A stretch of DNA of 64,000 nucleotides from Crossaster papposus. Taxonomy: Eukaryota > Echinodermata > Asteroidea > Velatida > Solasteridae. Location of the stretch: assembly GCA_037893245.1 (NCBI GenBank), contig JBAIAA010000117.1, forward strand, positions 1,736,001-1,800,000. Direction: 5' to 3'. Shown piece by piece: positions 23,616 to 34,180 of this stretch. The notes beneath the pieces were generated by a model. The model worked only from the letters and a program-made list of their open reading frames with translations, did no database searches and was not told where the DNA came from. A program made the position numbers and the translations under genes. Position 1 is the stretch's first letter; the number at the start of each line of letters is the position of its first letter.

Positions 23616-23623
23616 ATAAATAT

Positions 23624-24735
23624 GCCAATCAGGTGCTCGTAAGTTTCCGATGTTTTTGAAATTTTGAGATTGTGTTGTTTATACAATAGTTGGTATGTGT
23701 GGAATATTTCAAGAAGTAATAATGATTAGAACATGGCCAATGCTATGATCAACCGAACCTTACTTGTCCTGTTTTGTAATCTTTTGCGTGATTTGTTTAA
23801 GATGTTTAACCCTAACTCCCTCACCATTGTTATTGAACAATACAATTCCTTCAAAATCCTCCAACTTCCTTTGTTGTGTAAGGAGTTAGGGTTAAAGTAA
23901 ATTTTCACACAACACGTTATGTGAAACACATGTCTTTCTAGAGCGCTGTCAAAAGTATTTATCGAAAAAAGAAACAAAAAGTGTTTTGTACCATTGGAAA
24001 GCTCTCTTTCTCAAGAATTTGAAAATACAAATATCTTAATTTTCAATTTTCAATAGTAGTACATCATTAACGTTTATTTCCTGAGTTTCAGCACACTTTA
24101 TTTGATAACTAATTGGATGTTGGTGCAGTTGTAACATTTTATGTGGACAAACCTTATGTTTAGTAAAATAAGTGCTATCGTTTTATTTCTGTAAATTTGT
24201 GAATAAAGAATTGAGTTTTGTGGAAAATGAGTTTCAAAAACTGACAACTCCTTGCTTTTAATGTAAGAGTGCATGGGAAAACTTATAGTTACTAATTTAC
24301 TAAACTTACTCCTGTTTTGCGAACACTTGCAGCACGATTTGGACAAAAGAATTTGGGGGCAAGCAATGGGTCCACGATTGACAGAAGGTCCAAGATTCCA
24401 AATCGTGTACAAATCCTATGGAGGTCTTCAGAAAAAATACAAACAAACTAGAGGGATAATGGGAGGACAATGTGGGGTCCACGATGGAAGGTGTGTGTTC
24501 TAGCCTCCACCTAGTTTTGGGGACAGGTTCTTTTGTTTGAAAAAAACAGACCGAGTATAGTGGGGACATTTTCAAGTCCCCATAGCGCGTTGGGTCTTCA
24601 GATGAAGACAAATTAGGGTGTGGTTAAAAATTTCAGAATTTTTGAGCGTTTTGAGTTTGAGAATATTAGAGAGATTTCCCTCAGCTGCCCCGACATCGCA
24701 ATTTTCCAAAAGAATTAATGTGTGTGTACATGAGT
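23624..24735. other. Noncoding stretch
   Basis: Apart from the small TTAA element at 23,806, no supportable gene. Overlapping short frames between 24,100 and 24,780 on both strands have no recognisable domain. Confidence 0.45.
23806..23895. mobile_element. 90-bp TTAA-CCCTAAC mini-element
   Basis: TTAACCCTAACTCC and GGAGTTAGGGTTAA are perfect inverted ends with TTAA at both edges. The ends match the insertion at 57,666-58,136, a piggyBac-like signature (TTAA then CCCTA). Confidence 0.65.
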
Positions 24736-24738
24736 TAG

Positions 24739-25028
24739 TCTTGCATACGCACTGTGGACCTCCGAACAATATAGGTCCACACGATGCGGGAAGAGGTTAC
24801 GGTGTGTGGACTTGCACACGTCCACAATCCGTTTTTCAGTTTCCGAAAAAGAGCGCTAGAGGAAAAACGGGTTAGGGTTATATATAGAAAAGATAGAAGG
24901 GACAGCTGAGAGGCCCATAATCCTAATTTGAGGGTAAATTTGTTTTGGGGAAGCGAGAAAAATGAGTATTTAGTCAAAGTTTGTTAACTACACGAATACA
25001 AAGGAATGTCCACAGTGCGTATGTAAGG
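24739..25028. mobile_element. TIR element, ~290 bp
   Basis: TTGCATACGCACTGTGGAC and GTCCACAGTGCGTATGTAA are inverted ends with one mismatch. No coding capacity. Confidence 0.6.
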
Positions 25029-25610
25029 TAAAGCTAGTTGTGTGCACAGGCATGTGGGTGTACAAACAGTGCACATTGTACATGTACACGAAACCATGTA
25101 CGTACAATGTGTGTATACGTGTACATGTACACTGTACATTGTACAGTATGTATACCGTATGTCTCAATGTACGCCCGACTCGGTGAAGTCGGAGTACATA
25201 ATAGTGCCGCAGGCCGGCTTCTCACACCTAGCTGTACCTGACGGCGTGGCAAATATTTCTGTGTATGGACATATGTATGTCCTCGACAGAGTGTTAAAAG
25301 AAATTATGTACTTTGTTGTCCGATTTTAATATGAAAATGTTGCTGATAACATTTATTAATTCCAGAAGAAAAACAAATCTATTCCTTATTCCTGCGTGAT
25401 AGGCCCAAAAAGACAAATTGAAATAAAAACCCAGAGCCAAGTTCAATTTAACAATTCAAAATGCTGAAAGTATAGGCCTAAAAGAGTGGCAACAAAGTGC
25501 CGTTTAGTTTAGACAAATATAATGGACTAGAGCGTTTTTTCTTGATTTCGATAGTTGGCAAAGTAGGTCTAATAAAAACGCGAAACAAACGCGATTGAAT
25601 CATTAAATCG

Positions 25611-25679
25611 CGATGCAAACGCGATTTTACCGCGACAATTTGATATATAAATACCGATTTACACTCACCTTGCCATTCT
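25611..25679 (+). promoter_or_regulatory. TATA-type core promoter of the Tc1-like transposase
   Basis: TATATAAAT at 25644-25652 lies 29 nt before CCATTCT (25673-25679), which resembles the PyCATTCPu cap-site motif of invertebrate histone genes except in the last base. The ATG follows after only about 25 nt. ATGCAAAC at 25612-25619 is one base off the octamer, and GCGAAAC/CGCGATT words lie just upstream. The parts suggest a compact histone-like promoter; this is inference. Confidence 0.4.
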
Positions 25680-25699
25680 GCGCTAGTCCCCTGTTCGTC

Positions 25700-26716
25700 A
25701 TGGCACGTTACAGCGCGGCCACTCGTCGTCGCATCGTGCAGCTGAATGCCCGAGGCCTGTCTGCTAAGGCGATACAAGCTGACCTTCTTTGTAACGGTTT
25801 GAATGTTTCCAAGAGTGGCATATGTAAGTTCTTAAAGAAGGTGCGGGGGACTAGATGTCTTAGTGATCTGCCAATCGCTGGCCGCAAAAGCAAAATTACG
25901 CTTCAAATTCTTGACATCATCGATGGCGAGCTTGAGCGCGACAATGAACTTAGAGCGCAGGACCTGCAGGACAGTATTCACCGGGAAACCGGTGTCAATA
26001 TTGGGCAGTCCAGCATTCGGCGGGCTGTTGCAAAACTCGGATGGGTCTCGAGGGGTACACAGTACTGCCAGCTCATCCGAGAGGCCAACCAGCCCAAACA
26101 CCTTCAGTTTGCGCAGCGGTGTCTTGATAACCATGACACGTTCGATGATGTCATCTGGTCAGACGAGAGCTCAATTCAGCTCGAGCGGCATACCAAAAAG
26201 TGTTTTCGAAAATTGCACCAACCAGCTGTCCTCAAGGGGAAACCAAAACACCCGCTGAAAGTCCATGTTTGGGCAGGGATAAGTAAGCGAGGGGCAACAG
26301 CTATAGGGATTTTCGACGGCATTATGGACGGAAATTTCTATTCCAACACTATTCTCCGTCGTTGGCTGCACCCGTTTCTGACCAGAAATTTTCCTTTTGG
26401 CCACCGTTTTCAACAGGACAACTGTCCCACTCATTGTTGTGGGGAAGCGCGGCGCGTTATTGCAGAACTAGGTATAAATTGGTGGAACACTCCGGCAGAA
26501 AGTCCCGATTTAAATCCGATCGAGTCTGTATGGACAGAGCTTAAAGGCCACTTGAGAAGGCACGTCAAACCGTCTACCAAGGAGCAGCTCATTCAAGGCA
26601 TCCGTAATTTCTGGAACACCAAGATGACACCTGACAAATGCAGGCGCTACATCAACCACCTGCACAAAGTGATTCCAGCCGTAATCCAAAGGCGGGGAAA
26701 GGCGTCAGGGCACTAG
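25700..26716 (+). CDS. Tc1/mariner-type transposase, uninterrupted
   Basis: 338 residues, close to the ~340 of Tc1 transposases. The start at 25700 is chosen because MARYSAATRRRIVQLNARGL begins the paired-like helix-turn-helix and lies downstream of the TATA box; the frame is also open upstream. Residues 1-120 form two helix-turn-helix DNA-binding parts with a GRKSK linker. The nuclease core has D155 (VIWSDESS), D240 (FQQDNCPTH) and E275 (SPDLNPIESVW), with 34 residues between the last two, the DD34E spacing of Tc1. No introns or stops. I could not find terminal inverted repeats within about 350 bp on either side, so this may be a transposase gene without its ends, or one whose ends are diverged. 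The 3' end carries a histone stem-loop, listed separately. Confidence 0.92.
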   Translation: MARYSAATRRRIVQLNARGLSAKAIQADLLCNGLNVSKSGICKFLKKVRGTRCLSDLPIAGRKSKITLQILDIIDGELERDNELRAQDLQDSIHRETGVNIGQSSIRRAVAKLGWVSRGTQYCQLIREANQPKHLQFAQRCLDNHDTFDDVIWSDESSIQLERHTKKCFRKLHQPAVLKGKPKHPLKVHVWAGISKRGATAIGIFDGIMDGNFYSNTILRRWLHPFLTRNFPFGHRFQQDNCPTHCCGEARRVIAELGINWWNTPAESPDLNPIESVWTELKGHLRRHVKPSTKEQLIQGIRNFWNTKMTPDKCRRYINHLHKVIPAVIQRRGKASGH

Positions 26717-26734
26717 CCAACAAAAAACCAAAAC

Positions 26735-26750
26735 GGCTCTTTTCAGAGCC
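26735..26750 (+). terminator. Histone mRNA-type 3' stem-loop
   Basis: GGCTCTTTTCAGAGCC is an exact copy of the 16-nt stem-loop of replication-dependent histone mRNAs: 6-bp stem GGCTCT/AGAGCC and loop TTTC. It is preceded by CCAAAAC and followed by ACACC, close to the consensus flanks that SLBP reads. It lies 18 nt after the transposase stop codon, a normal histone-gene distance. No histone reading frame is nearby. Confidence 0.85.
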
Positions 26751-26757
26751 ACACCTG

Positions 26758-26766
26758 CAATAAAGA
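26758..26766 (+). promoter_or_regulatory. Histone downstream element-like sequence overlapping AATAAA
   Basis: CAATAAAGA differs from the sea-urchin histone downstream element CAAGAAAGA by one base. It begins 7 nt after the stem-loop, where U7 snRNA would pair. The same substitution creates a poly(A) signal AATAAA at 26759-26764. Confidence 0.6.
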
Positions 26767-26769
26767 GAT

Positions 26770-28490
26770 AAAAACTCATGTCTACATCACAATTTATCGT
26801 ATGAATTTATTTTGAACAGGTACACGATACTAACAATTATTGGGCCTAGTATCAATTCGTGATAAACGATTGACGGTCGAAATTTGTTTGTAGTGATAGG
26901 CCTAGGCCTATATCATTTACAACATATAAAAAAACTAAATGAAATACGGAACATAAACACCTACCGTCAACGATGGCATATGAAGAAAAACATCCTCTTG
27001 ATATTTGACAAGATATTTATCCACGATGAAATCATGAACTGTTTACGAAGACTGCCCTGTTTCGTATTGACCGGTGCTCTGATCTACATTAATACACGTA
27101 CACATGCCCAGGGGTGTATGTACATATATACAATGTATACACATACTTGAACACGCACATCCGGTCCCTGGACGCTGAAAAACAAAATACAATCTAGAAC
27201 GAAAAGTGCAAAGCCCCTGATATGATATGACCTTTTGTTTATGTCCTGATTTCTGATTTTGGGCATGTATTAGGTTTTTTTATTTATTTATTGTTTTTTG
27301 AACAAATTATACATACAAAGAGAAAAAATGCAAATAGTCAAATGTTTCGTCTACGCATACCCCATTAATTGTGACCTTGACGTGTACTGGGGTTTAAATA
27401 ATGCGCAGCCCCCACCCGCCCCCGCCCCCGCCCCCACCAGGATTTTACAATTTAATTTGCGGAATATATTAATTTGTTTTTTTTTGAGGTAGTATTAGTT
27501 CGGTAAAATATACCATATATTTCACCCAAATGTACCCTCTCTTAGAATGAATTCCTCAAGGGTTTTGAAAAAGGCTGATAATATTCTTGAATATTAAAAT
27601 AAAATAATACTATAGTTTACAGAATGGCAAAAAAACTAAACGTGTACCCCCCTAAAATAAAGTGCAGACCCCCAACCGGTTTGGGCTGCCCTGGACGCGT
27701 ATATTTTTTGATAATTATCATAAATAGGCGGCTCTATAGACCCCTCGCCTCATAATTATTCAGTAGTTTTAACAATGACGCTAATATATTGTTCTTGCTC
27801 GTTCAACTACGTACGTAGCCAAGAGGTAGCTGCGGTGCATGTAGACTTCATGACAAGTCTTTAGACTGTAGTGGTTGTAGTCCACCAGCGCCGCCAAATA
27901 TCGTCATGCATAGAAAATCCGCATGCCGCAATTCATGCAACGTTCGTATAGCTAGCGCGACATGTTCATGCAACAGTCGCGTAGCGCACGATGTCCCAGT
28001 TATAACGACTTGACTCAAACGTACGTGACCGAATATTCATATGTGCAGCTACTTTGCATATGCAACACGTTTTCATAGAGAGGACCAAAGATAGCGCATC
28101 TGACTTCTTAGAAATGAATTAAATAAAGGGCCTAATATTTCGATCTTAACAAGATCTTCTTCAGAGACATGACTGTGTACAAGAAACAAACATATATAGG
28201 GCAACATGCAGCATGATGCACATCATAGATAGCGAAAGAAACACAAAATAAAAAGCTTAGAAATGATTTATTATAAGTATATGGGTTATTTGCATTACGA
28301 TCAAGTTAAGCTTTGGTTTGATCTGGCAGTTTTGATTCTAATATTATTTTTTTTACAAATTATTACTTTGTGGACAATTTTAGTAGTTTTGTGACTGTCC
28401 TTTAAATACAAGAGATCAATACTTAGTTATCGAAATAAAACTTCTAGGAATACTGTTGAACCCCTTACAAAGAATGAAGTGTGGGCCAGT
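26770..28490. other. Noncoding stretch with a C-rich microsatellite
   Basis: No supportable gene. A CCCGCC-type tract at 27,410-27,438 is the only clear simple repeat. Confidence 0.5.
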
Positions 28491-28497
28491 TGTGAAC

Positions 28498-28874
28498 TTA
28501 AAGGTAGGATACACCATTTGCAGATATTAAAAATATTTACTACCGTTATTAAGAAATATCTTACTCGTTTAAAAGTAAATAATAATTCTAGGCATCCAGC
28601 AAAAAGATTGCGCTAGTTAGATATCCTGTAATTATTCCGAAAAATTGAATTTTATAAAGAAAAGTTTACGATCGCCGGACGGCGATCGCGAAAAAACAAA
28701 GATAACTGCTCGACGCCGGTTGAAAACAAACGCTGTTTTTCTTACTTTTCTTGGCATCCTTGATTGTCAAACTTCGGACAGGTCAGTTAAACGATATTTA
28801 CTATAAAATATCACCCCCAAATGTACCCTTTCATGATAATTCAAGCAATTACCAATGGTGTATCTTACCTTTAA
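28498..28874 (-). mobile_element. TTAA-flanked MITE, copy 2 (inverted)
   Basis: TTAAAGGTAGGATACACCA to TGGTGTATCTTACCTTTAA with TTAA at both edges. Read on the - strand its interior (CAACCGGCG, CTGGATGCCTAG, TTACTTTTAAACGAGTAAGA) follows the order of copy 1 at 16,596. Confidence 0.75.
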
Positions 28875-29508
28875 ACTCCTTTTGCTCAATGTGATTTATC
28901 GCAGTTTTACATGTACCCCGGAAAATAAACTCGTTCACAGTGATTTTGTCATAAAATGTATGTCAACAAATATAACCTCTAAGTTACTGCGATCAGAGGT
29001 CGACAGAAGCCGTTTTTCAAAGTGCTTTAGTTGTACATGTTAGTACTTCGACACAAGCAGTGCATTCATTTTAAAAAATGAGGACGGGTGACACGACATT
29101 ACAGCTATTTTGCTGTAGTAAAAAAATAGAAAACACAATTCACTTGTTTTATTAGAAAACATTTATTTCTCATATTTCATCATAATAATCGTACTTCAAA
29201 GTCACTTACCAAGCAACTTACCCGTTTTGAAAACTTACCGCTGGAAAAAATCAACTTACTGCCGGTAAGTGGGTATAACGTTAGCCATGGTCACACTGAT
29301 GGCCTAGGCGAGGCAACAATTCTAATGCTAACGTTAGGCTACCGTTTTTAGGACGATAGCTCCAATGCAAACTTCCAGACGTTACTCCCAGTGGCTATTG
29401 TTACGGCAGTCGGCCTTTTTTTGACCCGACACTATATTTTAATTGACAATAAATGTTCAATTTAGATTGATTAGTCGGCAGCCATAAGACCATATCGCAA
29501 ATAACGCT

Positions 29509-29618
29509 GCCATTGTGACGTCGAAGTGGTCACAAGGGAATTGTGAAAAGGAAAAAGCAGCAAACATTCGCCTTTTCATTCCCACAATCCCTTGTTACCA
29601 CTGTGACGTCACAATGGC
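29509..29618. repeat. Inverted repeat carrying CRE-like sites
   Basis: GCCATTGTGACGTCGAAGTG and CACTGTGACGTCACAATGGC pair over about 48 bp per arm, including AACAAGGGA blocks, with a short A/G-rich loop. The right arm holds TGACGTCA, the full CRE palindrome. Confidence 0.6.
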
Positions 29619-29825
29619 GGGGTTGTTTGTGATATTTACCCAACTGTAACTGTTGGAATACGAACATTTGTGTTGGGCGGAAGTCACTAAAACTAACCAG
29701 TGTAGCGGTTCTTCTTGTTGTATTTTTCAAGAAACTTATGTACCCAACCCGGTATTCCCTTCAGCCTTGTTCTACGATTAAAATAACCCATAAGAACATT
29801 TGTAGAAGAAAACGACAAACGTTAA

Positions 29826-29892
29826 CGACAGTCGGATTCGAACCACAGACCATTCGATCTATAGCTCTTCTCTTTACCAACTCTATTGGCGA
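29826..29892 (-). repeat. tRNA-like head of a SINE or tRNA pseudogene
   Basis: On the - strand, TAGAGTTGGTAAAGAG (A-box-like) is followed 36 nt later by GGTTCGAATCC (a perfect B box). The remainder does not fold into a clean cloverleaf with an acceptor stem, so a tRNA-derived SINE is more likely than a functional tRNA. Confidence 0.45.
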
Positions 29893-29899
29893 GTTGGTT

Positions 29900-32800
29900 G
29901 AGGAAGCCGTTTTTTACACATGTAATTCTTTATAGTTCTTTACGTTATGAGTTGCCTCTTTCTCATGAATATACGTCACGCACCACCCAGCTCCTATAAA
30001 AAGAACCGAACGGCTACACCGGTTAGTATTAAGTGTCTTCTGTGTTGGGCGGTTTATGTGCCCCCCAAAAAGCGTATTAACTTTGTTTGTTTATTTACAG
30101 TGCAGAGGACACTGTTGGGGTCAGGTTCGCGCAGGGGTTCTTTCCTCGATATGTGGATAGGTTTTCAGTCCCTGCCTCTACCTGATTCTTTTGGTTTCCC
30201 CCCAGAATTCATGTCCCCGAAGGTGTTAACATATCATATACATGTATAATCACAGCAGTCGACATCCGTTGTTATATCGTGCAAATAAGTCGAAAAGCCT
30301 AAGAGCAGTATCATTGTTACTTACTTAAGAAACAATTATAACAAATAATATGTTTCGAACAAATAACGCGGTCAAACACCTGGTCGACTGTTATTTCACT
30401 GCTACCATTATAGTTAATTAGATCGTAACAGCTAGGTGACAATTGCGTGGGTACCAATGATACAGCTACTATCATCATCATAGAAAGTAGCGCACATGTA
30501 ATAACACATTAGGAGTGGGCTATGCGTTTTTATAAATCAGATATTGTAATAGTTCTAGGAAAACTAAATTACAGTATCCAAGCACACGATATAGCAGTAC
30601 TTATTCCTTATGATATGAAGAGTAGACCCAAACTAATTAGTTTCCCCACCAAATTGTTCGAGGCCATTAGTGTTCAATGCTTGTGTTTAAGTTGATCTGA
30701 GCAGTTGTTAATTGAGTGTGGCAGGAAGATCATAGTTTCGTCAACAGATTCTTCACATTCGACCCTGCTGGTCTGTACGTGGGATGTTGACGGTCCTTCA
30801 GTGACAAAAGCAGATGTGAAAAAATGAAGCGGTCATGACTAGTTGAACTTATAGGATACTTCCGGGGAGGGAATGTGTTCTTGGATATTGCGTCTTCAAT
30901 CGGTTTGTATCCGTTGTGTTGTATGCTCTAGTGATGTTAGGAAACTCTCCAGTGTTCGTCCTTGTTACAGTTCTTGTACGTCATGCGGGCAAGCGGTCGG
31001 TCGATATAAGCCTTGATCCTGGGGCGAAGAAATGTTGATGCCCGGCACACACATACGTGAAATGTTCCCTGCGGAATGAGATGCTTTTTCAAACCTCCGT
31101 TGTGGTGTTCCAATAAATAGCACCATCTACTGGATGAAGCCACAGTTGTTAGGCAGTCGTTGCCGGGGTGCTCATCACCGGAGTAGGTGTTAGGTGGAAC
31201 TCAAATGTTAAATTTAAGTAATGATTCAGAAAACGGCGATTATGATTCTCGACGAAGTCTGCATGGTGAACATGTTAGTTATAACGACAAACAAAAAATA
31301 GCAATGGTGACTTGATCAACAGTGATCATTGAAACTGTGAACAAATCAGCGAAAATGATATTAACCATTAAAAACGAAACCATGAATTAAGATACTTACT
31401 TACGAACTCGATCAATGAGGAAAACAATGACTGTATGTGACGACTCGGGATTTTCTGTGGCCATCCTAAAGCCGTTGTTAGAAGGATCATACAGTCCATG
31501 CAGTAAATACGCGACACGTACGGACCACGTACGACACTGAGCGCGAAACCAGAATGTGCCACACGCGCGCACCAATAACATTTCATAGATTGTAACGATC
31601 CACATGAGACGCAAACGCGCAGCTTCAAATTGGTAATGGTTTGTGCAGCAATTTTGTTTGATGTGGGACGTGCAACACAGTGTCATATCATACTGGTTGT
31701 TGCCATGGATCGACCAATTAGAATCGATGATTCAAGTTTGCTTGAAGATAATATTATATTTCATTTTATTTATTTTATTTTATTAGGATACGAGGCAAAC
31801 GATCGTTGCTTGCGTGCCCATAATCCGAGCAGGATGTATCGGTCTCAACAAGACCAATGTGAACAATGTTAGTATAAAATGTGAAGTCAATAAACTCAGA
31901 ATTTAATTAAATTAAAGCAACGGTTACAAAAAGAGAAAAGTACGAGTCCTTGAAAAAGCAGACTCTCTGAACATGTTAGAGAAATTAGATGAACTTAGAA
32001 ACGGCTTCAAATTGAAGCAACCATACAAAGGGAAAAAAGACAACGATAAAGACCAATACATGTAAAACCATTTTAGTAAAACAATAAACTCAAAATCGGC
32101 GGGAAAGTGAAATTAAAAATAAAGAACAACGATGACCCGTGTATCGTGACCATTTAAGTAAACGATCGCAAAAACATGCGGTGGCTACGATGACTACGTA
32201 TATGTGTGGTGAAAGTCATTGGGAAGTAAAACTCAACTAAAAATTAAATCATGATTAAATTTAATTAAAATAAAGCCGTTAAAGGGACAGCTCAACGTTC
32301 GCATTGTAAACTGTAAATGCACATTAAATGAAATAAATGACACACTTACTTTTCACGAAGGCACCTTACGAATGAAAAACGAAAAATAGAAAATAACGTT
32401 ACACACTCAGGGTTCGACCTTAAAGGTGGTCTGCTAGCCAAATTCTAGTCAAAACAGCGGCGGTCTAGTGAAAAAATGCCAAGATAAGCCTAAGCGCACG
32501 CATCTTGAAAAGACCAACATCAAAGCATCAGCACCGCTACACCACTTCCCCAGTGACAGATTGTTATCCAATCCTGAAGTCCAGTTAAAAATATCTTCAT
32601 TGCTATTTGGTGTTGACTTTCTTCTTTAACCGCAGACTTTCTCTAACCACAAAGCGCTACTCAAAGAGTTACTTTACACCAACCCTTGCCAGGCAGATAC
32701 AGAATTTATTTAAAAGGCCCTGGTCGGTGTATTTCTGGAGCGAATTTATTTATCTCTAGACCCAACCGATGGTCATTAAATTGGCTGTAAGTAATTTTGC

Positions 32801-34180
32801 AAAAGTTTGCCGTACTTATTTACAAAATGTATTAAGATGTACAAATAAAAAGGTTATATTCCTAAGGTTAATTATGTTATTGTCCTTGTTTTTAAAGAAA
32901 GAAAAAAAAAGAGAAAGGATACTTAAAGACTTGTTTGAATGAACTTCTAAAATTTCCCCAACCGGTTCGGTGAATGTTTTTAAAAGCTAGCTTTGTAATT
33001 TACGGGCCACGAAATAGATCGTTTTTGTTAAATACAAGAAAAACGGAAAATAAATCGTATTAAATTTCCCCCTTAAATCCGTCTGAAAAATGTTTAGGAA
33101 CTCAACATTGTAGGTGTTAAGGTCCCATTTCTTCTTTTTTCTTTTTTTAACAATGAAACCAGAAATAAATATTATTAAATAAACCTCTGCTGGGAGAACT
33201 CCCCGATCCTTTTGGAGCCTGTCAATAAAAACCTATTCTTCACAGTCATCAAAGCTAAACGCCGGCTCCATATCGCCTGGGCCGGTTTCCTTTGATTTAT
33301 TTAGCCATTCAAGAACGAGTCATCGGGGCTATGATTGGTTATTCAATAATAGAAGTTGTCTTTGAAAGGGGTCAGAATTACTAGCCGCGGACAAAATCAA
33401 AGGGTGGGACGTTGATAAAATTAGTACATGTATAGCGGGCAAAAGCAAAGGGTGTGGCGCTTGGGAAAGAAGAAGATTGTGTTTGCACGTGGTGTCTGAA
33501 AATTGCGTAGCTGACAAAAGCAAAGTCAGACGATGAATAGTTTAATGTGGGATGCGCTCGTTGATCGCGTAGCTATCTCGGTCAGATTTTTCAAACAAAC
33601 AAAAGTATCCCAATAACTGGGTGTATGCCTAAATAACACAACAATTACACATTAGGCATTCCATTTTAGGAAAGTAAACTAGAAAAAGATTGCAATGAGA
33701 ACTCGTATAGATCTGAACACTAGATTGATTTAATTAATGCATTGATAACGCTGCGGTAAGGCCACGTTTTGCATCGCGGCAACAATCGCGTTTCAATCGC
33801 GATTACACAAATCGCGTTTCAATCGCGCTTTAATCGCCATCAATTGAGAACCCCCAGACACCTGAAAAAATATCATGGTTGCGCAAATCGCGATCCGTCC
33901 ACTTCGTTTTGATTTTAACGGTAGGTCCACATAATGTACCAGGCTATATCAACATACTTCTTCAACAAATCTTTGTGAAACTTCTCTGTAAAACTGACTT
34001 TGGAGTCTTCACTATCAACTTCACTGTGTGCTCCTAAAAGCTTCCAAACACTTTGAGATAACAATGTTATTTCAGGATTACACAAACTCAGTCAACATAT
34101 TTGATCAAATTGTGAGTTCTTGTTATTTGTTTGCATAACAATTTGTTAAGTTGAGAATGCTGATGACATGTTGATTTTAG
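29900..34180. other. Long stretch without a supportable gene
   Basis: No domain-bearing frame seen on either strand. I looked for the missing 5' exons of the SAMD3-like gene here and found none. Near 33,755-33,850 there are repeated ATCGCGTTTCAATCGCG words resembling, in inverted form, the CGCGATT words upstream of the Tc1 gene. Confidence 0.4.

Noticed and set aside
24098-24977. Overlapping short frames on both strands
   Set aside because: No motif, no consistent splice structure; part of this is a TIR element.
25863-26434. Other frames across the Tc1 gene
   Set aside because: Shadows of the transposase reading frame.
26735-26750. Rho-independent bacterial-type terminator
   Set aside because: It is a stem-loop followed by A-rich rather than T-rich sequence, in a eukaryotic context, and matches the histone consensus exactly.
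29826-29892. Functional tRNA gene
   Set aside because: A and B boxes are visible but no clean acceptor stem or anticodon arm can be formed; a SINE head fits better.
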